DNA from: Paenibacillus kobensis NBRC 15729
Lineage (GTDB): Bacteria; Bacillota; Bacilli; Paenibacillales; Paenibacillaceae
Reading direction: 5' to 3'
Length of the DNA stretch: 64,000 nt
NCBI RefSeq assembly: GCF_004000825.1
Contig: NZ_BILZ01000001.1
Span: forward strand, 248,001 to 312,000
The translations under genes were made by a program, and so were the position numbers. How positions within the stretch are numbered: the stretch's first letter is position 1; each line of letters begins with the position of its first letter. Below the pieces are notes generated by a model. It searched no databases and was not told where the DNA came from. It saw nothing but the letters and a program-made list of their open reading frames with translations. Below are positions 18,009 to 27,370 of this stretch, piece by piece.

Positions 18009-18113
18009 CCTGATTGTGACGATAGTCCGTACCTACCTACTCCGATTCAAACGGATAAGACGATAGAACTAATCTAGCAGGACAATGTCATTGCCCCCTT
18101 ATTACATATTCGA

Positions 18114-19301
18114 TTACTCGGCAGTTAAGCTGCTTTTAGTCAGATCTGATAACTTATAGGCTAATAGGCCATCATGATTCGCCAACGGGCTGTTATCTTT
18201 AAAATAAAGCGTGCCGCCGTCCCGTTTCACAAATTGCAGCTCGTCGCCGTGGTATGGTACATCATTCGTCGTCGCGTATTCCTGGCCTTCGGCGTTCAGC
18301 AGCTTTTCGTACAGCTTGACGCTAGCCCTGGATTCACGGTCGACAAGTGTCAGCAGCCCGGATCGATTCGGCCGGATGAGCAAGTAATCGTCCGCGATGC
18401 TCTCGATGGAATAGGACTCCTCTTCGCCGCCAAGCTTGACCAGATTGAGCGTCTGTTCCACATTGCCCGTACCGTCTTGTATAATACGGAGCGTCTTGCC
18501 ATCCGTCAGCAGCAAATGCTGATCATACGAGGTCACGTTCTGCCCGAAGCGCTGCCAATAACCTGCGTCCGCCTTACGGATAACGGCCCCGTTCTTCAAC
18601 ACGAGCGTGTACAAATGTTGGTTGATATGCGGCTCGCCGTACACGTCTTCGATGGTCAAGTAGACAAGTCCGCCCTTAGTCGGCTCAAATTTTATCGACA
18701 CGAGGTCATTTAATGGAGAACCGAGATCGGCAAGCTTCACTTTAGCACCGTTCTTGCCTATGCCGGCGAACAACTCTCCCGTACTTCTATCTACGCTGTA
18801 CGTCCGGCCCGCATAAGTTTCACTTACGGTTCCTAATACAACATCGTTGTCATTCTTGTACGTATGCAATTGTTTGGCGCTGAAGACATGACTCTTCGCG
18901 TCCCAGGAGACAGAGTTGCCCTCAAGCACCATAACGACGAATCGGCCGCTAAGGTATAGCTTGTCTTGGTACAGGAACGGAGCGGGCATTCCTCTGACCT
19001 GTCCGCCGTCCAATACAGCAGAAGTGCTGCCAAGTCGTACGGCGAGACTCCTACCGTTGCCTGTGAATTCAGCACGCTGATGAGACTTGTCCCATTTCAG
19101 ATGCAATCCAGCTTGTTCAAGCGTATCGGCTTGCACGTAGACGGTGCCATTTTTGACGATTGCATTGCTGAGCGTACTCCCTCCGTCTTCCCAAGTCAGC
19201 CGCGAATAAGCCGGCGTTCCTGCTTGAGCAACGACCGGTACCATCAGCGAGACGGCAAGCGCTGTTCCGACCAGCCACTTCAGTTGTTTCATCGTGTTCA
19301 T
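18114..19301 (-). CDS. Secreted protein with copper-amine-oxidase N-terminal-like (stalk) domain
   Basis: About 395 residues. A signal peptide (KQLKWLVGTALAVSLMVPVV, cut near AQA-GT) is followed by a domain with NAIVKNGTVYVQADTLEQAG and FLYQDKLYLSGRFVV, the paired strands of the PF07833 copper amine oxidase N-terminal domain, common in Paenibacillus envelope proteins and unrelated to oxidase activity. The rest (about 140-390) is a set of beta strands such as VYLTIEDVYG and DDYLLIRPN, possibly a propeller. Two ATGs, at 19301 and 19292, are candidate starts; AAAGG precedes both. An exported, wall-associated role is inferred; the precise role is unknown. Confidence 0.75.
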   Translation of the reverse strand: MNTMKQLKWLVGTALAVSLMVPVVAQAGTPAYSRLTWEDGGSTLSNAIVKNGTVYVQADTLEQAGLHLKWDKSHQRAEFTGNGRSLAVRLGSTSAVLDGGQVRGMPAPFLYQDKLYLSGRFVVMVLEGNSVSWDAKSHVFSAKQLHTYKNDNDVVLGTVSETYAGRTYSVDRSTGELFAGIGKNGAKVKLADLGSPLNDLVSIKFEPTKGGLVYLTIEDVYGEPHINQHLYTLVLKNGAVIRKADAGYWQRFGQNVTSYDQHLLLTDGKTLRIIQDGTGNVEQTLNLVKLGGEEESYSIESIADDYLLIRPNRSGLLTLVDRESRASVKLYEKLLNAEGQEYATTNDVPYHGDELQFVKRDGGTLYFKDNSPLANHDGLLAYKLSDLTKSSLTAE

Positions 19302-19461
19302 CGCCTTTCGAGTTCGTTCTTGCTTGTCATAGGCTACGGCTGCGAACCGCATGAACTCTATTTGGACACCTTTACTTAGATTGAATCGGTTATGATCGGA
19401 TAACGGAAAAACCGCTCCTTAAGTCCTATAAAAGAACGCGAAGTTAAATTACAGTTGTTTC

Positions 19462-19860
19462 TTACCCGATATAACGCAATGCTTCAAGCCGATTGCCATA
19501 TAAGTCTTTGAAAACAAAGTACTTCAGCGTTCCGCCATGCTCGCTCACGATTGCTTCCGCTTCAATTCCTTGTTCTACAAGGCATTGATGGGTCCTCTCG
19601 ATATCATTCACGTTGAAACAGACGACTTGATGAGATTGACCGTTGCGAGTGAATGAGGCAGTCGTGTCATCATCCGTCTTCACAATGAGAAAACCAGGCG
19701 AGGAAGGCGCTGGATCCACTTTCATAGCCGCGAACCGGCCGCTAGTTTCTTTAAAAAGAAGCTGAAACCCTAGTTTATTGCAGTACCAATCGATTCCCTC
19801 ATCCAGATCCTTTACAGGAACGTACACATTGCAAATGGAATCAAACAAACGCTCGTTCAT
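19462..19860 (-). CDS. VOC-superfamily (glyoxalase/dioxygenase-like) protein
   Basis: About 132 residues: a single VOC domain of two beta-alpha-beta-beta-beta units, with VYVPVKDLDEGIDWYCNKLGF at the start and VFKDLYGNRLEALRYIG at the end, where the Glu near the C-terminus usually binds metal. Members include glyoxalase I, fosfomycin and bleomycin resistance proteins and dioxygenases; this one cannot be placed more closely. The ATG at 19860 is preceded by GGGAGG; the frame extends to 19941 without a ribosome site. Confidence 0.85.
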   Translation of the reverse strand: MNERLFDSICNVYVPVKDLDEGIDWYCNKLGFQLLFKETSGRFAAMKVDPAPSSPGFLIVKTDDDTTASFTRNGQSHQVVCFNVNDIERTHQCLVEQGIEAEAIVSEHGGTLKYFVFKDLYGNRLEALRYIG

Positions 19861-20000
19861 TATGACTAATTCCTCCCTATATTTGGATGAATCACTAATC
19901 ATTATAAAAGAACATATGTTCCGGGTCAATGGGACTAGCATATGTAAGGTGAGTGAATTTAAGTTTACATACTTATTATTATGTTAACTATTTTATTAAA

Positions 20001-20033
20001 CTAGAAGCATATGCCAGTTGCACATGCTCCTAG
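20001..20033 (-). terminator. Terminator after the CE1 esterase gene
   Basis: CTAGGAGCATGTGC and GCATATGCTTCTAG pair over 14 positions (three G-T) on the minus strand, then TTTAATAAAAT follows. On the plus strand it is followed by ACTTTTTA. Confidence 0.75.
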
Positions 20034-20083
20034 ACTTTTTATTTGATCAACACTTCCGGATCATTCATAATTCGAGCATAACG

Positions 20084-22090
20084 TTACGGCGTAGTCCCCC
20101 ACACCAGCGTTCCGCTGGAATAAAGCGTCACTTTGTTCCAATCGGCAAAAACCGTCTTCGTCCCGTCGAACGAGTAATCATTATTTTCGTTAAAATTCGA
20201 CCAGTCGGACTTCGAGATTCGCACCTGGATGTCGCCCGTCTGACCCCCTGCTGCGATAGATCCAGCACCAGCGCTGAACGAAAGTTCGAGATACGTTTCG
20301 GCATTCGTTCCGCTAGCGCTTGCGAAAGCACCGCTTACGTTAGCTGTTCCGATCTGGGCATAGTCGGCATAGAAATTCAAGTTTGCACTGCTGTCTTTCG
20401 TAAAGTAATAGCGCAGTTTCAGACCGCTCAAATTAACGGCGGATGATCCCGCATTTTTAATATTAAACGTGGCGTAAATTTGGTTATCCGTTGCATTGGC
20501 GTTGTTCAGTTTGTATTGGGCAACGAGCGTACCCGTGCCAGTACTGCCTCCGCCGCTTGTTGGCACTGCGCTCGCTTGCGTGGAATTCGAACTCTCGCCC
20601 GCGCTGTTCGCTGCACTCACAACATAATAATACGTCGTGCCGTTCGTCAATGCCGTATTCGTATAGCTAGTCGTTGTTACTCCTGTCGCCACGTTCGTGT
20701 ACGGACCGCCGCTCGTCGTAGAACGCTTCACCGTGTAGCTCGCCGCGCCGGTTGATGCTGTCCAGCTTAAGGCCACTTGGGCATTTCCTGCTGTAGCCGT
20801 CAGCCCTGCAGGTGCGGCAGGCACTTGTACTTGCGTGCCCGAAGTCGGCGTTGCGCTTGCTTGCGAGGAATTCGCGCTCTCGCCAGCCGAGTTCGAAGCA
20901 CTCACAACGTAGTAGTACGTCGTTCCGTTCGTAAGACCTGTGTTCGTATAACTGGTCGCCGTTACTCCCGTTGCTACGTTCGTGTACGGTCCGGCGCTCG
21001 TCGCAGCCCGTTTAACTGTATAGCTAGTTGCTCCTGAAGAGGCCGCCCAACTTAAAGATACGCTTGCATTGCCCGCTGAAGCCGTCAAGCTTGTCGGCGC
21101 TGCAGGCGCTGTCGTTGTACCGCCGCCGCTGTTCAATCCAAGGAAAGCAATCGAGTAAGCGATCATCCCGGTCTGCGGAATGCTATGGCCAACGCCTTGT
21201 ACGCTGATGGCTTCGACTGGCGGTTGCGCGGTACTGTTGCCGTACCGGGTACGGGTCCAAGTCGATTGCGGGCTGTCAGTCAATGTTGGAGTTGCGGAGA
21301 CGCCGTGCAGGTTGGTCCACTGTTTAATTTCTTCTGCGAAGTTGTTGTAGCTAAGCGTCGTATCCGCTGTTCCATGCCAGACTTGCATGCGCGGATAGCT
21401 GCCGGTATAGCTTGGATACATAGCGCGGGCTGCATCACCCCACTGTTGAGCCGTCTTGGAAATTTGGCCGCCCGAACATTGACTGTTCCAGAAGCTGGTG
21501 GCGGAGCCGGTGGCGAAGCAAGTTGCAGGAACGCCCATGAACGCCGTACCTGCGGCGAAGACATCCGGATACTCGGCTAGCAGGACGTTAGTCATCATAG
21601 CGCCGGAAGATGCACCTATCGCGTATACTCGGCTGCTGTTAATGTTGTAATTCGTCTTAGCCCACGACACCATCGACAAAATGCTGACTGGGTCGCTGCC
21701 GCCGCCGCGAGAGAGCGCTTGAGGGCTCCATACATCAAAGCAATTGCTGTATTGGCTGTGCGTGCTCTCCGGGAAAATGATCACGTAACCATACTGCTCA
21801 GCCGCCGTGACGTAGTCGCGGGCGTACCCGCTATACATGGCCGATGCTGAGCCGGAGCAATAATGAACCGCTACGAGCAAAGCCGGGTTGGCAGCTAGAT
21901 TACGCGGCTCATAGACGTACATGTTCAAGCCGCCAGGGTTGTTCCCGAACGTTGTAATGCGCGATAGCGTTCCCGGTGTTACACCTGCCGGCGAAGCGGA
22001 TGCGGTTTGAGATTGAGACGGGGGAATTACCAGACAGGTCAACAGCAGAAGCGCGCAGAACAAGCTAATCATTCTTGACTTTAGAAGCAT
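20084..22090 (-). CDS. Secreted CE1 / PHB-depolymerase-type esterase with two Fn3 domains and a CBM3
   Basis: 668 residues. A signal peptide (hydrophobic 7-22, cut near SAS-PA) precedes an alpha/beta-hydrolase domain (about 40-320): nucleophile Ser161 in AIGASSGAMM, Asp in WHGTADTTL, His in QGVGHSIP. This is the poly(3-hydroxybutyrate) depolymerase/feruloyl and acetyl-xylan esterase group. Two nearly identical fibronectin III repeats follow (about 330-415 and 425-510), then a CBM3 cellulose-binding module (about 520-668: VAQYKLNNANATDNQIYATF, DWSNFNENNDYSF). The layout points to plant cell-wall breakdown, with esterase action on arabinoxylan near cellulose. A cre-like box lies upstream. It is transcribed alone. 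Confidence 0.92.
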   Translation of the reverse strand: MLLKSRMISLFCALLLLTCLVIPPSQSQTASASPAGVTPGTLSRITTFGNNPGGLNMYVYEPRNLAANPALLVAVHYCSGSASAMYSGYARDYVTAAEQYGYVIIFPESTHSQYSNCFDVWSPQALSRGGGSDPVSILSMVSWAKTNYNINSSRVYAIGASSGAMMTNVLLAEYPDVFAAGTAFMGVPATCFATGSATSFWNSQCSGGQISKTAQQWGDAARAMYPSYTGSYPRMQVWHGTADTTLSYNNFAEEIKQWTNLHGVSATPTLTDSPQSTWTRTRYGNSTAQPPVEAISVQGVGHSIPQTGMIAYSIAFLGLNSGGGTTTAPAAPTSLTASAGNASVSLSWAASSGATSYTVKRAATSAGPYTNVATGVTATSYTNTGLTNGTTYYYVVSASNSAGESANSSQASATPTSGTQVQVPAAPAGLTATAGNAQVALSWTASTGAASYTVKRSTTSGGPYTNVATGVTTTSYTNTALTNGTTYYYVVSAANSAGESSNSTQASAVPTSGGGSTGTGTLVAQYKLNNANATDNQIYATFNIKNAGSSAVNLSGLKLRYYFTKDSSANLNFYADYAQIGTANVSGAFASASGTNAETYLELSFSAGAGSIAAGGQTGDIQVRISKSDWSNFNENNDYSFDGTKTVFADWNKVTLYSSGTLVWGTTP

Positions 22091-22169
22091 AAATATACCT
22101 CCTCACAATGATAAGATGGTTCAGCTCCATTCCGTTTTGTGTCCCGGTCCCCCTTTCTTTTCTATTGGT

Positions 22170-22183
22170 TGTAAACGGCTACA
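22170..22183. promoter_or_regulatory. cre-like catabolite box upstream of the CE1 esterase gene
   Basis: TGTAAACGGCTACA differs from the CcpA consensus TGWAANCGNTNWCA at one position. It lies 80 bases upstream of the start. The rest of the gap to 22463 holds the terminator at 22302 and an inverted repeat at 22430; no gene is visible. Confidence 0.5.
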
Positions 22184-22301
22184 AATTTTATGCTATTATC
22201 ATTTGCCGGAAATCTGAACGCTACAAAATATAGATTATACTGCGATAATTTAACACATTGGTTCCTTCGCTATTTGGGACAGTTTGATTATTGCATAAAA
22301 T

Positions 22302-22327
22302 AAAAAAGCCCGCGAATAACGCGGACT
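22302..22327 (-). terminator. Terminator downstream of selD-mnmH
   Basis: On the minus strand AGTCCGCG-TTATT-CGCGGGCT forms an eight-pair hairpin followed by TTTTTTATTTT. It lies 137 bases past the mnmH stop. Confidence 0.85.
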
Positions 22328-22429
22328 CTTTCGGATGACTGGAATATGAAAGGTTCGTCCCTCTTCCAATGCTGCACTCCGTTACAGAACAGAAGCATAC
22401 ATAGGGTTCATGATGTGATATCTATGCTT

Positions 22430-22459
22430 AAGTTTACATAATGATAGTTATGTAAACTT
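22430..22459. repeat. Perfect 12-bp inverted repeat after mnmH
   Basis: AAGTTTACATAA (22430-22441), six-base loop, TTATGTAAACTT (22448-22459). It begins four bases past the mnmH stop. No T-run follows, so it may be an mRNA 3' stabiliser or a protein-binding site rather than a terminator. A similar AAGTTTACATA string occurs near 19960. Confidence 0.6.
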
Positions 22460-22463
22460 ATTA

Positions 22464-23531
22464 TTATGCTGTTCCCTGCTTAAGGTTCAGTTTATCCATA
22501 ATCTGAACAAAAGCTTCTTCCACGCTTGGCGCTTCGATCCTGACTTCCTTCGATTGCGTCTCGTATTGCTCTTCCGAATAAGTGTAACGCGGATCATAAT
22601 AATGGATGAGCAGCAGCCGGATGGCGTTCTCGAATTGGTCTTCCAATAAGCTGGATTCGATCTCGGCAGCTACAGGTGTATGAATGCGCCTCTTTACTTG
22701 ATGAAAGGCTTTAATGTAATGTTCCTTGTATACGGCAGGCTCATAATCGTGCAATATTTGCTGGATTCTAGCCTCAAGCGGCAGCACCAGTTGAACCGGC
22801 GTGCCCTCTAACTTCTTCTTGACGAGAAATTCAGGCAGCACGACTCTGCCGATCCGTTTGCTTTCCGCTTCGAAGAAGAAGAAAGGCTGATCTTTCAGCC
22901 GGAGCAGTTCCTCCAGCAGCAGCGCTTCAAATGTCTTCTGATTCCGGGGCTTCAATCCCGCCTCTCCGAATATAGAACCGCGGTGACCAGCCAGTTCTTC
23001 CAGATCGAGCACCGCTTGTCCCGCTTCACTCAGCTTCTTCAACAGTGCAGTCTTGCCGGTGCCAGTATGGCCATGAAGAACATACGCTTCCTGCGGCATT
23101 TCGCAATTCTCAAGCGTCTCGATAACCCACTTACGGTAAGTCCGAAATCCGCCGACGAGCCGGTAGGCATGGATATCCATCAACGATAGCACGGTTGCGG
23201 TTGTACGGCTCCTCATGCCGCCGCGCCAGCAGAATACCGCTTTCTTCCCTTTGATTTCGCCGAATTGACGAATGAAGGCTGGAAGCTTCGCCGATACGAT
23301 CTCGAGCCCTCTTTGTTTGGCTGCCTGGATGCTGGTCTGCTTGTATAACGTTCCGACTTCAGCACGTTCCTCGTCGGTAAATAACGGAATATTGACGCTG
23401 CCCGGGATCGTGGAGTCCGCAAATTCGGATTCCGACCGGACATCGATAACCGTCAATTCATGCCGGTTGCGGAGCGCGTGCAGTTCTTCTAATGAGATGT
23501 CTTGAAACAAATGATTCGCCCCTTCTTCCAC
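22464..23531 (-). CDS. mnmH: tRNA 2-selenouridine synthase
   Basis: 355 residues. MnmH (SelU/YbbB) replaces the geranyl-thio group or sulfur of 2-thiouridine at tRNA wobble position 34 with selenium from selenophosphate. An N-terminal rhodanese domain carries the active cysteine Cys101 in VFCWRGGMRSR; then a P-loop domain begins with LHGHTGTGKTALL (154-161), as in the family. The frame begins at GTG (23531), but a TTG at 23510 with AAGGGG seven bases upstream is an attractive alternative start. Its partner selD lies eight bases upstream, so both are made together. Confidence 0.93.
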   Translation of the reverse strand: MEEGANHLFQDISLEELHALRNRHELTVIDVRSESEFADSTIPGSVNIPLFTDEERAEVGTLYKQTSIQAAKQRGLEIVSAKLPAFIRQFGEIKGKKAVFCWRGGMRSRTTATVLSLMDIHAYRLVGGFRTYRKWVIETLENCEMPQEAYVLHGHTGTGKTALLKKLSEAGQAVLDLEELAGHRGSIFGEAGLKPRNQKTFEALLLEELLRLKDQPFFFFEAESKRIGRVVLPEFLVKKKLEGTPVQLVLPLEARIQQILHDYEPAVYKEHYIKAFHQVKRRIHTPVAAEIESSLLEDQFENAIRLLLIHYYDPRYTYSEEQYETQSKEVRIEAPSVEEAFVQIMDKLNLKQGTA

Positions 23532-23539
23532 TTCGGCTC

Positions 23540-24592
23540 TTATAGCGTTACTTCGATTTCACCGGGATGCCGGTCAGAAACTTCGCCAACGATGCCCGCC
23601 TCTACGCCGTCTTGACGAAGCGCAGTAAGCAGATCTTCAGCCTGCTCTGGTGCAACCGAGATTAATAGTCCGCCGGATGTAACCGCATCGCATAGAATAA
23701 AACGGTCGATCTGATCCATTTCCTCTGCGAAGCGGATCGAAGGCGATACGTGAGCGAAATTATTTTTTGTCCCGCCGGGTACAAAACCATTCTCTGCCAA
23801 CTCTCTTACCCGAGGCAGTACCGGAACTTGCGATTTCACGATATGAATGCCAACTCCACTGCCCTTAGCCATCTCCAAAGTGTGCCCCATCAGCCCGAAA
23901 CCCGTCACATCTGTACAAGCGTGTACGTCGTACCCTTCCATGATTTCGGCTGCTGTTTTGTTAAGGCCAGCCATGACAGCAGTAACCCGGGCGATCTCTT
24001 CTTCCGTTAATTGATCTTTCTTAATCGAAGTCGTCATTATGCCTACGCCAATCGGCTTCGTGAGAATAAGCTTGTCGCCCGGCAAGGCTCCTGCATTCGT
24101 CTTGACCCTCTCCGGATGGATAATTCCTGTAACCGCCATCCCGAACTTCGGTTCTTTGTCATCAATGGAGTGTCCGCCTACAAGCGTAGCGCCTGCTTCG
24201 GCTACCTTATCTGCAGCACCTCGCAATATATCAGCCAAGATCTGCTTGTCTAGTGTTGCAATCGGGAATGCCACAATATTTAATACCGTTAAAGGCTTGC
24301 CGCCCATCGCATAAATGTCACTGATAGCGTTCGCTGCGGCAATTTGCCCAAAAGCATAAGGATCATCGACGATCGGCGTAAAAAAGTCGACCGTTTGTAC
24401 GATAGCCAGCTCATCCGTTAATTTAAACACGCCTGCGTCATCGCTTGTATCGAGACCTACCAGCAAATTCGGATTCGATACGGCTGGCGGGAGCGAACGA
24501 AGCACTTGCTGCAGATCGGCCGGTCCGATTTTGCAGCCGCACCCGCCCTTGGAGGACAACGATGTCAATTTGATTGATTGTTGTTCGGTCAT
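23540..24592 (-). CDS. selD: Selenide, water dikinase (selenophosphate synthetase)
   Basis: About 350 residues. SelD makes selenophosphate, AMP and phosphate from selenide and ATP. The N-terminal catalytic loop is GGCGCKIGP: Cys18 replaces the selenocysteine found in some orthologues, and Lys21 is the conserved lysine. Further family motifs are DDAGVFKL, TVDFFTPIVDDPYAFGQIAA, GGHSIDDKEPKFG and TDVTGFGLMGH. I prefer the ATG at 24592 (AAGGGGAG eight bases upstream) to the GTG six bases earlier. Paired with mnmH and with no selA or selB nearby, the selenium here probably serves tRNA modification rather than selenoproteins. Confidence 0.95.
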   Translation of the reverse strand: MTEQQSIKLTSLSSKGGCGCKIGPADLQQVLRSLPPAVSNPNLLVGLDTSDDAGVFKLTDELAIVQTVDFFTPIVDDPYAFGQIAAANAISDIYAMGGKPLTVLNIVAFPIATLDKQILADILRGAADKVAEAGATLVGGHSIDDKEPKFGMAVTGIIHPERVKTNAGALPGDKLILTKPIGVGIMTTSIKKDQLTEEEIARVTAVMAGLNKTAAEIMEGYDVHACTDVTGFGLMGHTLEMAKGSGVGIHIVKSQVPVLPRVRELAENGFVPGGTKNNFAHVSPSIRFAEEMDQIDRFILCDAVTSGGLLISVAPEQAEDLLTALRQDGVEAGIVGEVSDRHPGEIEVTL

Positions 24593-24678
24593 ATTCACTA
24601 CTCCCCTTCAATGTGGTTCCTCTATGTATAAATCGTACCATGATTTAATGCAGCACCGCAAAGTCAAGTCAAAATAAA

Positions 24679-24701
24679 AAGAACCGCTCCAGGCGGTTCT
24701 T
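24679..24701 (-). terminator. Terminator after the DUF3888 gene
   Basis: On the minus strand AAGAACCGC-CTGGA-GCGGTTCTT followed by TTTATTTT. Confidence 0.9.
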
Positions 24702-24710
24702 AATATCGTT

Positions 24711-25176
24711 TTATTCCTTCAATACATCCTTCCAGTTGGGAGGAAAATCCGAGAGTTGAGGCCCCTTGACATGCCGCCAACCCCATAGCTTAACATAATC
24801 TGTATTTTTCGCTGATATTTCGAAGTACAATATGTCTGTCCCTACTGGAATATGGGGGCCGACGGTCGGATGAACTTCTAACGTAAGCCGAAAACGATAC
24901 CCTCGAAATCCATTGATTCTTTGCATATCGATGACGTCGACAAAGTATGGGTATACCTCTGGCGAATAGGTCAAAATGCCGGCATAAATCTTATCGATTT
25001 GCTTTATCAATATGCGGGAGAAGAAGTAAGATCAACATATCCTGCAGCATTAATTCCTTTGAGTCTTCCTGATCATTAATGAGATTAATCGAACTTGCTG
25101 CATGCCAACCTGCCTTCGATTCAATCGCCCCCGACAGCAAGAGGATCATGATAAACGATACGATGAGCCTTCTCAT
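24711..25176 (-). pseudogene. DUF3888 protein gene interrupted by a one-base frameshift
   Basis: Two overlapping minus-strand frames join into one DUF3888 protein. The first (from 25176) gives a signal peptide, then SKELMLQDMLILLLLPHIDKA, and stops shortly after; the second (ending 24711) begins IDKIYAGILTYSPEVYPYF and carries VTLEV-like LTLEVHPTVGPHIPVG. Removing one base from the A-run read as GCAAATCGATAAG (plus-strand TTT at about 24998-25000) restores a continuous HIDKAIDKIYAGIL. DUF3888 proteins are small exported proteins of unknown function in Bacillota. The cause is either a real mutation or a base-calling error in the homopolymer. Confidence 0.8.
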
Positions 25177-25257
25177 GCATGTTCCCCCCCGATGGAGGGT
25201 AATCTTCCCGCCTTACGATCATTCCATGTATTGGCCCTGTGATTAGTAAATTGCTTT

Positions 25258-25857
25258 CTACGCTTTCAGCGCTGCAATAACTTCTTCCGCCGTGCGGATT
25301 TTGCCCATTCTAGGGAACATAGTCTGTACGACATAATCATGCTCTTCATTCGTGCCGGCTGTCATCGCTTCTTCTATAAACACTTGATTATAGCCGTGTT
25401 GGTATGCTTCTCTTGCTGTCGTATCCACACCGATCGAAGTGGAAATGCCGCATAGCACGATGGTATCGATGCCGCGTCGGCGCAATTGAAGGTCCAGATC
25501 CGTACCGAAGAACGCCCCCCACTGCCGCTTGGTTACAATATGGGCATTGGAATAGCCGGCCAGTTCGGGAACGATGACGTCCCAGCCTTCCGGGAATGGC
25601 ATCGGATTCGGCTCAGCGTCCGTTATTGGTATTAACATGTCCTTGCCGTCAGTAGTCGATACTCTCACCAGGGTAACGAATGCGCCTTGTTTCGTGAACG
25701 CTTCAACCATTTGGCTGGCTTTGCCGATGACTTGATCAACGGAATGCGGACTGAACGAGCGTCCAGGATGAGCAATTCCTTTCTGCAGATCGATGACGAC
25801 CAGCGCTGTTTTTTGTGCATCCAACCGATCTGTTGCTTTCGTATTATCATTTGTCAT
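25258..25857 (-). CDS. Isochorismatase-family cysteine hydrolase
   Basis: About 199 residues. The triad of PF00857 is visible: Asp23 ([10 protein letters not shown]), Lys110 ([10 protein letters not shown]) and Cys136 ([18 protein letters not shown]), with the cis-peptide-type GIST loop. Members hydrolyse isochorismate, nicotinamide or ureidomalonate-like amides; the present sequence does not tell which. The ATG at 25857 is preceded by GTGGGAGAG, and the GTG in that string is a weaker alternative start. It lies 21 bases downstream of the MFS gene, so it is probably in the same TetR-controlled operon. Confidence 0.9.
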   Translation of the reverse strand: MTNDNTKATDRLDAQKTALVVIDLQKGIAHPGRSFSPHSVDQVIGKASQMVEAFTKQGAFVTLVRVSTTDGKDMLIPITDAEPNPMPFPEGWDVIVPELAGYSNAHIVTKRQWGAFFGTDLDLQLRRRGIDTIVLCGISTSIGVDTTAREAYQHGYNQVFIEEAMTAGTNEEHDYVVQTMFPRMGKIRTAEEVIAALKA

Positions 25858-25878
25858 ATCAATCTCTCCCACCTAATT

Positions 25879-27279
25879 TTAAGTATTCGATGTCATGCCA
25901 AGCCTCACGGTTGAGCGGTCAAACAAAGTTATTCCAAGATGAAGTGCAGCTACTGCTACGCATAACAAGGCAAGATGATGAATGCCAGCCGTCGTCGCGC
26001 CCTGTCTTAAAAATAAGCCGTTCGCAGCGGAAGCGAGCATCGCTCCGATGTAGGCGGACGTTCGCAGAAGACCGGACGAAGCTCCTATATGTTCAGGACG
26101 TGCTTGGTAATAAAGCACGTTCTGATTGGCCAGATTGAGCAAACCTTGCGGAATCCCCATAAGCATTACGATTCCGACAAGCAGAATGATCGGACTGCTG
26201 CCCCGAACGGCAAGCAGCAGCACGGATGTCGCGACGGCAAGGAAGCCGCCTACTGTAAGTTTGGCGCGCAGAGCCGGATTTTTCCCCGTTGTACTCGAAA
26301 CGATTAGCCCCGTCCCGAACATCGGCAGCAGGATCAATCCGGCATTAGATGGAGACAAGCCTCTGCCCTCTTCCAGCCATTGAGTAAATCCGTACAGAAA
26401 GCTATAGGTAATCGTTGCGGATAGCAAGCTCCGCCCGTAAGTCAATAACAATGGGACGTTGCCCCCCAAGACGGTAACGTTGATAAACGGTTGTTCGGCT
26501 CGTTTCTCTCGATATACGAACAACAATCCGAACACGATTGCAAGTCCGATGAAGTAGAGAGTTCGAAGATGCGGATTCATTAAGAACAGAAGCGCAGAGA
26601 TCAGCGTGAATGCGAAAAAGAGCATCCCTGCAAGATCAATGGTTTCCGCTCGTTCGCGACCGCCCATCTTCTCCGTCTTCGGAAAGCGATAATACCCGAG
26701 CAAAATACAAGCAATCGACAACGGAACGTTAATGAGGAATGCGCTTTGCCATCCCCACCATTCGATCAGAATTCCCCCGAGCGTCGGACCGATGACGGCT
26801 ATCGTTTGGTTGGATACGGCCAGAACGGTCAATACTCCAGCCGGACTCTTATGTCCCGTTCGATCGGCTTCGCTGCGGATGAGATACATGGCTGCTGGAT
26901 AGCCTGCGCATGTTCCGAAGCCAAGCAATACCCGCGCCGCGACCATCCACCACAGATTAGGAGCGAATATAGCCAGAATACCGGACAATCCTACAATAGA
27001 AGTGGCAGCTAGAAACATCAATCTCGGCCCGAACATGTCAATCAACTTCCCTGCAACCGGCTGCCCGATGGCGGTGGCTAAGTATAACGCCGACACTAAC
27101 CACGCGGTCTCGGAAGGCAACGCATGGAACGCTGTCCCGATTGGTATCAGCGCAATGGATATGATCGATGAATTAATGGGATTAATAATCGATCCGAGTA
27201 TCATGGGAGCAATCAATTTACGATTAAAGCCATCGGCTGCAGCCTTGTTCCGAAGGCCTCCCTTCTTGAACAAAGGCAT
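25879..27279 (-). CDS. MFS multidrug-type transporter (DHA2-like)
   Basis: 466 residues with about 12-14 hydrophobic helices. The first loop shows AGKLIDMFGPRLMFL, the DHA motif A equivalent, and helix 5 has GPTLGGILIEWWGWQSAFLIN, the motif C of drug:proton antiporters. AAGGAG lies upstream of the ATG. The gene is divergent from a TetR regulator across a 146-base gap with two palindromic operators, the classical layout of an inducible efflux pump. It likely forms an operon with the isochorismatase-like gene. Substrate unknown. Confidence 0.92.
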   Translation of the reverse strand: MPLFKKGGLRNKAAADGFNRKLIAPMILGSIINPINSSIISIALIPIGTAFHALPSETAWLVSALYLATAIGQPVAGKLIDMFGPRLMFLAATSIVGLSGILAIFAPNLWWMVAARVLLGFGTCAGYPAAMYLIRSEADRTGHKSPAGVLTVLAVSNQTIAVIGPTLGGILIEWWGWQSAFLINVPLSIACILLGYYRFPKTEKMGGRERAETIDLAGMLFFAFTLISALLFLMNPHLRTLYFIGLAIVFGLLFVYREKRAEQPFINVTVLGGNVPLLLTYGRSLLSATITYSFLYGFTQWLEEGRGLSPSNAGLILLPMFGTGLIVSSTTGKNPALRAKLTVGGFLAVATSVLLLAVRGSSPIILLVGIVMLMGIPQGLLNLANQNVLYYQARPEHIGASSGLLRTSAYIGAMLASAANGLFLRQGATTAGIHHLALLCVAVAALHLGITLFDRSTVRLGMTSNT

Positions 27280-27311
27280 GGCGATCCACTCCTTGTTAAT
27301 GAATGATAGAT

Positions 27312-27332
27312 ATAAACTATTTTTTATAGTTT
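27312..27332. promoter_or_regulatory. TetR operator 1 between the MFS and TetR genes
   Basis: TAAACTAT-TTTTT-ATAGTTTA is a perfect eight-base inverted repeat, 33 bases upstream of the MFS start. Confidence 0.75.
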
Positions 27333-27370
27333 AGTCGACAACACATATCGTACACTTCGACAAACGATTT

